In this document: one piece after another, positions 17,875-25,922 of the stretch | How the letters are laid out: each line of letters starts with the position of its first letter | How positions within the stretch are numbered: the stretch's first letter is position 1 | NCBI GenBank assembly: GCA_016205965.1 | Contig: JACQSM010000090.1 | Coordinates: 1-43,276 of the forward strand | DNA: 43,276 nt | Origin: Candidatus Uhrbacteria bacterium | GTDB lineage: Bacteria > Patescibacteriota > Patescibacteriia > SG8-24 | Direction: 5' to 3' | Position numbers and translations under genes: made by a program | The notes under the pieces: model-generated | The model's database searches: none | Told to the model about the DNA's origin: nothing | The model's input: the letters and a program-made list of their open reading frames with translations, nothing else

Positions 17875-19317
17875 TTATTGTGGTAAGGCCGGCACGCCGG
17901 CGGCGACGAGCGGCGCGACCGCCGTCACGGGCATGTTCAGCGGCGCGAAGGCGGTCGCCTTGGTGTCGAGATTCCGGAAGGTGACGCGGGCGTCGTCGAA
18001 GAACAGTTTGACCATGCCCGTCGGGCCGTTGCGGTGCTTGGCGACGTGGATTTCGGCGATGTGGCGCTCGTCGAGCGGCACGTCTTCGATATTATAATTC
18101 CGGTCGGCAGCCTTGCGGTAGATGAACAATACCACGTCGGCGTCCTGTTCGATCGAGCCCGATTCCCGCAGATGGGAAAGTTTCGGGATCGCCGGCTTCA
18201 CGTCCTCGGACTTGCGCGACAGCTGCGACAGGGCCAAGACCGGCACGTTGAGTTCGCGGGCCAAGGCTTTGAGACCGCGGGAGATCTCGGAAACTTCCTG
18301 GACGCGGTTGTCCGAGTTTTTATTGCCGCTGCGCGATTCCATCAATTGCAAGTAGTCGATGATGATGAGTCCCAACCCGTGGTCCATCTGGAGGCGGCGG
18401 GCCTTGGCCCGGATGTCCATGATGGTGACCGAGGCGGTGTCGTCGATGAAGATCGGCGCTTCCGACAGGCTGCCGAGCGCATGGCCGATGCGGGCGAAAT
18501 CGCCGTGCTCGTCGTTGTCGTTCAGCTTGCCGGTGCGCATGCGCCAGAGGTCGACGCCGGCCTCAGAGCAGATCATGCGGTCGACGAGCTGCTCCTTCGA
18601 CATTTCCAGTGAGAAGATGCCGACCGGCACCTTGAATTGCACGGCGGTGTTGCGGGCGATGTCCATGGCCAAGCTGGTTTTGCCGACCGAAGGACGAGCC
18701 GCCAGAATCACCAGGTCGGAGCGCTGCAGGCCGGCCAGGAGCGAATCGAGGTCGCTGTAGCCGGTGGGGATGCCGCGGAGTTTGCCTTTTTCGCGGTGCA
18801 GTTCGTCGATGCGTTCGAAGGCCTGGTCGAGGACGTCTTTGATCGGCGTGAAGGTGGTCGAAAGATGCTTCTGCGAGACCGAGAACAATTTTTGTTCGGC
18901 CTGGTCGAGGACGGTATCGACGTCTTCTTCCTCTTCGAAGCCGAGGCGCGAGATGTCGCCGGCAGCGGCCAGCAGGCGGCGCAGAGTCGCTTTCTTCTGG
19001 ACGATGTTGGCGTAGTGGTTGATGTGGGCCGCGGTCGGCACGGCGCTGGTCAGCTGGATCAGGTAGGCGCGGCCGCCGACGGCCTCGAGCTGGCCCTTCT
19101 CTTGAAGTCGGTTGGCCAGCGACAGGAGATCGATCGGCTCGCGCTTGGAGACCAGGTCGAGGATGGCCTCGTAGATGCGGGCGTGGACGTCGCGATAGAA
19201 GTCGTCCGTGCGGACGGCATCGGCGACGCGCAAAATGGCGTCTTTTTCGATAAGCAGGGCGCCGAGGAGCGACTGCTCGGCTTCGATATTCTGGGGAGGA
19301 ATTCTTTCTGCGGGCAT
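17875..19317 (-). CDS. dnaB: replicative DNA helicase DnaB
   Basis: PPQNIEAEQSLLGALLI, ARPSVGKTSLAMDIARN, LIIIDYLQLM. Confidence 0.96.
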   Translation of the reverse strand: MPAERIPPQNIEAEQSLLGALLIEKDAILRVADAVRTDDFYRDVHARIYEAILDLVSKREPIDLLSLANRLQEKGQLEAVGGRAYLIQLTSAVPTAAHINHYANIVQKKATLRRLLAAAGDISRLGFEEEEDVDTVLDQAEQKLFSVSQKHLSTTFTPIKDVLDQAFERIDELHREKGKLRGIPTGYSDLDSLLAGLQRSDLVILAARPSVGKTSLAMDIARNTAVQFKVPVGIFSLEMSKEQLVDRMICSEAGVDLWRMRTGKLNDNDEHGDFARIGHALGSLSEAPIFIDDTASVTIMDIRAKARRLQMDHGLGLIIIDYLQLMESRSGNKNSDNRVQEVSEISRGLKALARELNVPVLALSQLSRKSEDVKPAIPKLSHLRESGSIEQDADVVLFIYRKAADRNYNIEDVPLDERHIAEIHVAKHRNGPTGMVKLFFDDARVTFRNLDTKATAFAPLNMPVTAVAPLVAAGVPALPQ

Positions 19318-19327
19318 AAATTGAGAA

Positions 19328-19413
19328 CCGCGGGTGACGGGGTTTGGGGTCCCCCGGCGCGCAGGCCATTAGGCCGAGCACCGAGGGGTGCAAAACCCCG
19401 GCAGGACCCGCGG
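19328..19413. other. 86-bp multi-stem element immediately upstream of dnaB
   Basis: Nested perfect stems CCGCGGGT/ACCCGCGG and CGGGGTTT/AAACCCCG enclosing GCACC-GAGG-GGTGC and GGCC-ATTA-GGCC hairpins. Confidence 0.6.
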
Positions 19414-19476
19414 CAGTCATGGATACTTTATCCCCCTGCCGATGGAAATAAAAGCCCGCAGGTGAAGCGGGCGGGG

Positions 19477-20103
19477 TCAGAAGTATTCTTCCATGACGGG
19501 GAAGATCGGCGTGTTGTAAAAAAAGTCGAGATGGCGGAAATGGAGCCGTTCGATTTTGGCTCCATCGAGTTCGCCGGTTTCCGGCGGGCAGACCGCATCC
19601 TCTTCGCCGACGATGGAAACGTAGCGCGTCGGGGCGTCTTCGGTACCGAGCGGCAGCGGATCGGCGTGCAATTCGCGCAAGAAGCGGCTGCCCGGTGAAA
19701 CCTGCAAGCCCAGCGGTGTCCACAGCAGCGATGGGATGGCCAAGTAGGCGACCTTGGCGCCATGGAAAGGCGCGCCGACGGCGATGAAAGAGGCGACGTA
19801 TTTTTGCATGCCCAGCCGTTTCATGGCGTAGAGGCCGGCCAGACCGCCGAGACTGAAGCCGACGAAGTTGATGCGGCTGCCGCGAGCCACGGACAGTTTT
19901 TTCGCCTCGGCCGCGATGTGTTCGGCATAGACGACGACGTCGCGCATGTCGCGGTAGCGATAGGGGACGTAGACGGAGTCGTAGCCGCGTTCATCCAGAT
20001 ATCTTTTCGGCGCCGTCATGGTGTGAGGAACGGGCATGAATCCGGCGGCCATGAGAACGGGGAGGGTGCGCAGCTGGGCGATGAGGACGATGTCTGGGCA
20101 CAC
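19477..20103 (-). CDS. alpha/beta hydrolase (lipase/esterase-like)
   Basis: FVGFSLGGLAGLYAM nucleophile elbow, late Asp (GEEDAVCPP) and His. Confidence 0.75.
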   Translation of the reverse strand: MCPDIVLIAQLRTLPVLMAAGFMPVPHTMTAPKRYLDERGYDSVYVPYRYRDMRDVVVYAEHIAAEAKKLSVARGSRINFVGFSLGGLAGLYAMKRLGMQKYVASFIAVGAPFHGAKVAYLAIPSLLWTPLGLQVSPGSRFLRELHADPLPLGTEDAPTRYVSIVGEEDAVCPPETGELDGAKIERLHFRHLDFFYNTPIFPVMEEYF

Positions 20104-20188
20104 GGGTGCCTCCTTTTCAAGGTTCTGGTTCGATGGTAGGCTGGCTTCGCCTTGCGGTCAAGATTGCTTTGCAAGGAAGGAGCGTGTC

Positions 20189-20848
20189 ATGAGTTCTTCC
20201 GAAGAACATCAACCCTCGTTGATCGTTTTTGCTTCCGGTTCCAAAGATGGCGGCGGGTCCGGCTTCGGCCAGCTGGTCGCGGCCCGGAACCGCGGCAGTC
20301 TGCGGGCGCGGATCGTCGCGGTCGTTTCGAACCATGCCGATGGCGGGGTGCGGTCCCGAGCCGAAGCGCTTGGCATCCCTTTCATTCATTTTGACGGGCC
20401 GTGGGAGGCGCAGGCATATCGTGACCTGGTCGCGAAAATAGGCGCCGAATGGGTCGCCCTCTCTGGTTGGCTCAAACCGGTACGCGGCCTCGATCCGGCG
20501 CGGACCTTCAACATTCATCCGGGGCCGCTGCCGCGTTTCGGCGGCAAAGGAATGTACGGCCATCATGTGCACGAGGCCGTGCTGGCCGCCTATCGGCGCG
20601 GCGAAATCCCGCACTCCGAAGTCTGCATGCACTTCGTGACCGACGAGTACGATCAAGGGCCGGTCTTCTTCCGCCATCCGGTTGGCATCATGTCCGACGA
20701 TACGGTCGAAACGCTGGCCAAGCGCGTCAATGCGACCGAGCATGCCTGGCAGGCACACATCACCAACATGGTGATCCATGGCCGCATCCGTTGGGATGGC
20801 CGCGATCCCGCCAGTCTCGCCGTTCCCGACGGTTACGCCTTCCTTTAA
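20189..20848 (+). CDS. purN: phosphoribosylglycinamide formyltransferase
   Basis: FNIHPGPLPRFGGKGMYG...VHEAVL; FVTDEYDQGPVFF. Confidence 0.93.
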   Translation: MSSSEEHQPSLIVFASGSKDGGGSGFGQLVAARNRGSLRARIVAVVSNHADGGVRSRAEALGIPFIHFDGPWEAQAYRDLVAKIGAEWVALSGWLKPVRGLDPARTFNIHPGPLPRFGGKGMYGHHVHEAVLAAYRRGEIPHSEVCMHFVTDEYDQGPVFFRHPVGIMSDDTVETLAKRVNATEHAWQAHITNMVIHGRIRWDGRDPASLAVPDGYAFL

Positions 20849-20860
20849 TGGAAGGTTTTT
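20838..20860 (+). terminator. purN terminator with stop codon in the loop
   Basis: CCTTCC-TTTAAT-GGAAGG TTTTT; purN TAA at 20846-20848. Confidence 0.75.
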
Positions 20861-20910
20861 GTTATCCTCCTCCCGCCCTAGGGGAAGCCATTTACCACAA
20901 GGAGGCAGTC

Positions 20911-21555
20911 ATGAGACTCTGCGCGGGCATGTATGCTTTCTTGGATGAAGCCGGCGACACCGGCCTAAAAGTGAAAAAGGGTTCGAGCCGGTTTTTTACC
21001 ATTTCGCTCGTCATTTTTACCGATGGCGCCGAAATGCAGGCATGCGATCAGCGCATTTCCGCATTACGGAAGGAACTCGGCAAACATCAGAATTTCGAGT
21101 TTCATTTTCACGACAACAACCCGAAAGTGCGCGAAGCGTTTCTCTCGGCCGTATCCCCCTTCGGCTTCATGTATTACGCATTTGTCCTCAACAAAGACCC
21201 CGACAAGCTCTGGGGAGACGTATTTAAGGACAGGGAGTCGTTCTATAAGACGGTTTGCAAATTCATTTTTGAGAATGCCAGGCAGCATCTGCGTGATGCT
21301 TATGTCATTATCGATAAAAGCGGATCTCGCGACTTCCAGGCAGCTTTGGCCAAGTATGTGAAGGGGATGCTCAATACTGATTCCGAAAAGATAATCCGGA
21401 AATTTCGTGCCGAACGCTCAAGCCAGAACAACCTCATTCAGCTGGCTGACTATATCGCCAGTATTTATCACCGAAAGGCTCTGAATAAAAAAGATGCCGA
21501 GCATTATCGGCGATCCCTTGCTCTCAAAGAGATCCAGTTCAGAAAATGGCCTTAA
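20911..21555 (+). CDS. DUF3800 domain protein
   Basis: YAFLDEAGDTG N-terminal motif, YVIIDKSGSRDF, NLIQLADYIASI; RBS AAGGAGG. Confidence 0.82.
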   Translation: MRLCAGMYAFLDEAGDTGLKVKKGSSRFFTISLVIFTDGAEMQACDQRISALRKELGKHQNFEFHFHDNNPKVREAFLSAVSPFGFMYYAFVLNKDPDKLWGDVFKDRESFYKTVCKFIFENARQHLRDAYVIIDKSGSRDFQAALAKYVKGMLNTDSEKIIRKFRAERSSQNNLIQLADYIASIYHRKALNKKDAEHYRRSLALKEIQFRKWP

Positions 21556-21723
21556 AACAGAATGCCAGGCCCCTATCCCTTGCGGGAACGCACGCCACGG
21601 AGGGCGACTGTTCGGGGTCTGGCCAATTCCGTCTCCAGGATACCAAGAATAGTGCAGGGAGTCAACAGGCGCCACGGCCTTCATGTTGTCATAGAAAACA
21701 ACCAAAAAAATCCGCCGACAGAG

Positions 21724-22839
21724 TCAGCGGATGTCGAGGGAGTCGCCTTGGTAGGTGACGTTGAGCGGCAGGATGGTCAGACTTTTGCCGCCTGGAGAAC
21801 TGACGCAGCGGCCGGCGAGCATGGCCGTCATGCCTTGGAGGGCGGCGACGTTGCGGATGATGCCGACGTCGCTCGGCGGCACGAACAGGACGAAGCCGGC
21901 GCCCATGTTGTAGGTGGAGTAGGCCTCGGCGTCGGTGAGGCGCTGGACCCGCTGCATGAACTGCAGCACCGGCGGCACCGGAGGCAGCTTCTCGATGACG
22001 TACGAGAAGTCGAGCTGGGCCCGCATCAGCTTGCGCCAGCCGTGGCCGGTGACCGGGACGGCGTAATGGATGCGCACGGCCGCTTCCTGCAGGTTTTCGA
22101 TCAGCGGGCCGTAGAGCGGCGTGGCATCCAGGAGCGCGGCGCCGAATTCGCGTCCGTCGTCGATCTTGGCGCGGTAGCCGTCGGGCAGCGCGTCCGCCAG
22201 CTTGCGGGCGGCAGTCAGGCCGTTGACATGGATGCCGGTGCTCGGCAGGACGACGATGGCGTCGCCGTCCTCGATCGCCGGCTTGATCAGACGGCGCGGA
22301 TTGCGGATCAATCCCTCTGCTGACCCCGAGAGCATGAACGTAGGCGATTCGACGTTGTCAACGAGAACCGACGTTTCACCGCCGTCCCATCGACACCCGG
22401 CCGTCTGACAAGCCTCGAACCAGCCCTCGATAAGCGCGTTCAGTCGCGGCTCGTCATCGAAGAACGCCGAGGAGCCGACGGCAAGATGCATCATCGTTCC
22501 GGAAGGTTGGGCGCCGACAGCCACCAAGTCGTTGAAAATGGCGGCGGCCGTGTCCTGGGCGATCTCTTTGTAGCGACTCCAACCGGTCAGCTTGTAGAAG
22601 TCGCCTGTTGCCACCGGCTTGGTGCCGACGCCCTCGTTGACCGTGGCCAGATAGGTGCCGTCGGGCAGGCGTTTGACCGCGGCCGTCTCGCCGCGGCTCC
22701 ACTCCATCGGCTCAAGGCCGCGCCGGCGCGCGTTGTCGTCGGTCAGCCGGCCCTTTGCCTGGCAGTTGCGTTTGAAAGCGTCGATCCCTTTGTAGTTCAC
22801 GCCTGCCTTGGCGTAGGCGGATTCGGCATCGGTTGTCAT
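21724..22839 (-). CDS. purM: phosphoribosylformylglycinamidine cyclo-ligase
   Basis: GVGTKPVATGDFYKLTG, AGGETSVL-like DGGETSV, GIHVNGLTAARKL, YNMGAGFVLFV. Confidence 0.92.
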   Translation of the reverse strand: MTTDAESAYAKAGVNYKGIDAFKRNCQAKGRLTDDNARRRGLEPMEWSRGETAAVKRLPDGTYLATVNEGVGTKPVATGDFYKLTGWSRYKEIAQDTAAAIFNDLVAVGAQPSGTMMHLAVGSSAFFDDEPRLNALIEGWFEACQTAGCRWDGGETSVLVDNVESPTFMLSGSAEGLIRNPRRLIKPAIEDGDAIVVLPSTGIHVNGLTAARKLADALPDGYRAKIDDGREFGAALLDATPLYGPLIENLQEAAVRIHYAVPVTGHGWRKLMRAQLDFSYVIEKLPPVPPVLQFMQRVQRLTDAEAYSTYNMGAGFVLFVPPSDVGIIRNVAALQGMTAMLAGRCVSSPGGKSLTILPLNVTYQGDSLDIR

Positions 22840-22899
22840 GGTCCACCTCTTTACCCTGCCCGGAGGGCTTTATGCCCGACTGGTACAGGGCGCGGGTCG

Positions 22900-22928
22900 A
22901 GACTACCGGCGGCCGGGGCGATTGTCAA
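22900..22928 (-). promoter_or_regulatory. sigma70-like promoter of purM
   Basis: Minus TTGACA (22923-22928), 17 bp, TAGTCT (22900-22905). Confidence 0.65.
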
Positions 22929-22950
22929 TGCGCGGATGCCCTGTTATCAT
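22922..22950 (+). promoter_or_regulatory. sigma70-like promoter of purF
   Basis: TTGTCA (22922-22927), 17 bp, TATCAT (22945-22950). Confidence 0.7.
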
Positions 22951-22993
22951 GCCGCCGACCCCGACGGGTCGTTCCTTCACATGGAGGTGGACA

Positions 22994-24439
22994 ATGTGCG
23001 ATCTCGGAGCAGCAATCGGCGTTCCTGACGCGGCGGCGGTGACCGTTGCCGCCGGCCAAGCCCGGTCCAATCATCGCGGCCAGGACGCCGCCAAGGTCGT
23101 TTCGGTCGATGGCGAGACGTTCCATGAACACGGCGGCATCGGGCTGATCGGCCGCGTCTTCGAAGGCATGAACATCAGCGAGGTTCTGCCCGGCGATGCC
23201 GCCCTGTTGCACCTGCGCTACTCGACCACCGGCGCGGCCGCTTCGACCGACAACATCCAGCCGTTCCGTCGGGTTCTGCGCCGGCACGGCGAGGTGGCCG
23301 CGGCCCATAACGGCAATCTCACCAACTACGAGTCCGTGGCCGCCCGATTGTCCGAGAAGGGCTGTCGGCTCAAGAGCACCACCGACAGCGAAGTGTTCCT
23401 GCCGCTGATCGAGGAAGCCGACACGGACGATATGTTCGCGGCCATCACCTACATGGCCGGCAGGGTCGAGGGTGCCTACGCGCTCGTCGTCCTGACGCGC
23501 GAGGCCATGTATCTGGTGCGTGATCCCTTCGGCTTCCGGCCGCTCTTCTATGCGCCGTGCGGCCAGGGCTGGATCGCCGCTTCCGAGACCAACGCCCTCG
23601 ACATGATCCGAACCGCACCCTGGTGCGAGGTGCCCGCCGGTACCATCGTCCGCTGCGGCCGCGACGGCATCTCCGTCAGCGGGTACGCGTTCGCCCGCCG
23701 CGGCGGGCGCGAGATCGGCGTCGAGGACGTCATCCTGCGCAAGTGCTTCTTCGAGAAGTATTACTTCATGCGCCCGGATTCGTGGTGGGACGAGTCGATC
23801 TATCTCTTTCGCAAGCGCGTCGGCGCGGCCATGGGCGAGAAATACCGCAATCGCGGGGTTACCGGCGACATCGTCGTGCCGGTGCTCGACTCGGCCGCGC
23901 CCTACGCCATCGGCTTGGCCGCGGCCATCGGCGCGCCGCTGGAACCGGGCCTGGTCCGCAACCACTACTTCGAAGGCCGCAACTTCATCCTGCCCGACTC
24001 GCTGGCCCGCCAGCGCGGCGTCGACATGAAGTACGGCATCGCGCCGGAGGTCTTCCAGGGCAAGGCCGTCATCCTGGTCGACGATTCCATCGTCCGGGCC
24101 GATACTTTGGTGCCGATCATCAAGATGATCCGGGCCGCCGGCGCCGTCAGCGTGATCGCGATGATCCCGTGTCCGCGGATCATCAATCCATGCAGCTACG
24201 GCATCAACATGAAGACCAAGGGCGAGCTGGTGGCGGCGTTCCTCACGGACGAAGAGATCGCCAGGAAGATCAACGCCGAACGGGTCATCTACGGCGAAGT
24301 GCCGGACATGCTGGAGCTTCTGGGCGACCCGCGCGGCCGCAGCCACTGCATCACCTGCGTCACCGGCGAGCACCCGACCGACGGCGCCGAGGTGATCTAC
24401 CGGATCGGCCATCGCAACGACGCTGCCGCCGGCTCATGA
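22994..24439 (+). CDS. purF: amidophosphoribosyltransferase
   Basis: MC (nucleophile Cys), NHRGQDAA, HLRYSTTGAA, PRPP motif VILVDDSIVRADT; RBS GGAGGTG. Confidence 0.92.
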   Translation: MCDLGAAIGVPDAAAVTVAAGQARSNHRGQDAAKVVSVDGETFHEHGGIGLIGRVFEGMNISEVLPGDAALLHLRYSTTGAAASTDNIQPFRRVLRRHGEVAAAHNGNLTNYESVAARLSEKGCRLKSTTDSEVFLPLIEEADTDDMFAAITYMAGRVEGAYALVVLTREAMYLVRDPFGFRPLFYAPCGQGWIAASETNALDMIRTAPWCEVPAGTIVRCGRDGISVSGYAFARRGGREIGVEDVILRKCFFEKYYFMRPDSWWDESIYLFRKRVGAAMGEKYRNRGVTGDIVVPVLDSAAPYAIGLAAAIGAPLEPGLVRNHYFEGRNFILPDSLARQRGVDMKYGIAPEVFQGKAVILVDDSIVRADTLVPIIKMIRAAGAVSVIAMIPCPRIINPCSYGINMKTKGELVAAFLTDEEIARKINAERVIYGEVPDMLELLGDPRGRSHCITCVTGEHPTDGAEVIYRIGHRNDAAAGS

Positions 24440-24452
24440 CGAGCCGGTTTTT
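24429..24452 (+). terminator. purF terminator with stop codon in the loop
   Basis: CCGGCTC-ATGAC-GAGCCGG then TTTTTCTTT; TGA at 24437-24439. Confidence 0.85.
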
Positions 24453-24489
24453 CTTTGCCGATAAAAAAGACGCCTTTTTCAGAGAGGCG

Positions 24490-25815
24490 TCAGATGAGCG
24501 GATTTTTCCGGCGTGAGTTCACGTCCATGCCCAGCCGCATGTACAGCCATGGGCTGCGCTGGGCCAGGATGCGCATTGCCGCCAGTACCGCGTTGGCCGG
24601 ATCGAGCACGGCGCTGATCGGCATCAGCGTCTGGAGCGGCACTTGCGACGGCAGCCGCAGCGACGACCAGATGTCATTCGGGAAATCGGCGTAGTTCAGC
24701 GGCACGGTGATGACCGGCGCCGCGGTATTGGCCGCCAGCACCGGACCGAGGCCGTTGGAGCGGCCGGCGGCGGCGATGATGACGCAGTCCGGACACTCCT
24801 GCACCGTCTTGAAAAGGGCATCGAGCACCTGCTCCGGCTGCTTGTGCGCTGAACCGATGATCCGCCGGATCATGTGGTTGCGGTCATCTTCCAGGAAACC
24901 GTAGTGGGCAAGCGATTTCAGAAACGGCGCCGCATCATCGCGTTCGGACGCCATGAACAACAGCACTTGTTGCTTCGGCACCTGGAACTGGTCGGTCAGT
25001 TCCTTGACGCGTCGGTAACGGGCCAGCGTCTTAGAGGCCGGCTCGCCCTCGCGGAAGGGCTGCTTGTCGAGATGGTCGCCCTCTTTGAGCACTCGCCAGG
25101 AGTCGGCGTCGATGACGTCGGCGAGCAGCAGGTTGCCGGCGGTATCCAGACCGAACTCGACCTTGAAGTCGATCAGTTCGGCGCCGAGCAGCGACCAGGC
25201 TTTTTCGAGGGCTAGAAACGCTTTGATGGCGATTTCCTCCATCTGTTGACGGTGTTCGGCCGGGGCCAATTCCTCGGTCAGCGTCATGAAGGGCGCCTGC
25301 AGCGCCAGCGGTTCGCCCGGATGGAAGAGTTCGGCGCCGGTCTCAGTGAAGCGGATCAGCGGATCGTCTTTGGCGATCTTGGCGCCTCTCCACTCCTTGT
25401 CCTTGGTCTTGAGGTAGAACTCGGCCTCGAGCCGCGGAAAGAGCGCTCCCTTGGGCACATGCGGGTTCCGTTTCAGGTACGAACCCATGGCCTTGCGTCG
25501 GACCACGACCTCGAGCGGGTACATGGCGCATTTCCTGGCCACGAACTCGGTGCTGCTGGCATGGGTGAACTCGAAGGCGACCGGCAGTCCGCATCTGATA
25601 AGCAGGTCGAAGACCTTGTCATTGGTCGCGCCCGAGACGGCACCTTTGCCTTTGGGAATAAAGTGTTTGGCGCCGTCGCCGGCAGTGATGTCGTCCTTGT
25701 GCTGGATGACGACCATCGACGGATCGGGCTTGTCGTCGCCGTTCCAGATAAGCCGGCAGATCCGTTTGGTCTTGCCCTCGGCGATCTTTTCGCCGCGCGT
25801 GTAGAGCTTCGACAT
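24490..25815 (-). CDS. bifunctional SAICAR synthetase / AIR carboxylase (PurC-PurE fusion, PAICS-like order)
   Basis: N-term GKTKRICRL...DDITAGDGAKH, VVRRKAMGSYLKRNP; C-term IIGSAHKQPEQVL, IIAAAGRSNGLGPVLAANT, WSSLRLPS. Confidence 0.9.
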   Translation of the reverse strand: MSKLYTRGEKIAEGKTKRICRLIWNGDDKPDPSMVVIQHKDDITAGDGAKHFIPKGKGAVSGATNDKVFDLLIRCGLPVAFEFTHASSTEFVARKCAMYPLEVVVRRKAMGSYLKRNPHVPKGALFPRLEAEFYLKTKDKEWRGAKIAKDDPLIRFTETGAELFHPGEPLALQAPFMTLTEELAPAEHRQQMEEIAIKAFLALEKAWSLLGAELIDFKVEFGLDTAGNLLLADVIDADSWRVLKEGDHLDKQPFREGEPASKTLARYRRVKELTDQFQVPKQQVLLFMASERDDAAPFLKSLAHYGFLEDDRNHMIRRIIGSAHKQPEQVLDALFKTVQECPDCVIIAAAGRSNGLGPVLAANTAAPVITVPLNYADFPNDIWSSLRLPSQVPLQTLMPISAVLDPANAVLAAMRILAQRSPWLYMRLGMDVNSRRKNPLI

Positions 25816-25849
25816 GGCATCCTCCTTGTGGTCAATGAACGCTGGCGCG

Positions 25850-25878
25850 AGTGTAGCCGCCCGTCTTTACAATTGCAA
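25850..25878 (-). promoter_or_regulatory. sigma70-like promoter of purC-purE fusion
   Basis: Minus TTGCAA (25873-25878), 17 bp, TACACT (25850-25855). Confidence 0.7.
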
Positions 25879-25894
25879 CCCGCTCCCATACGAT
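25866..25894 (+). promoter_or_regulatory. sigma70-like promoter of purH
   Basis: TTTACA (25866-25871), 17 bp, TACGAT (25889-25894). Confidence 0.65.
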
Positions 25895-25922
25895 GGCGCC
25901 GCACCTTTACAAGGAGGGCGTC

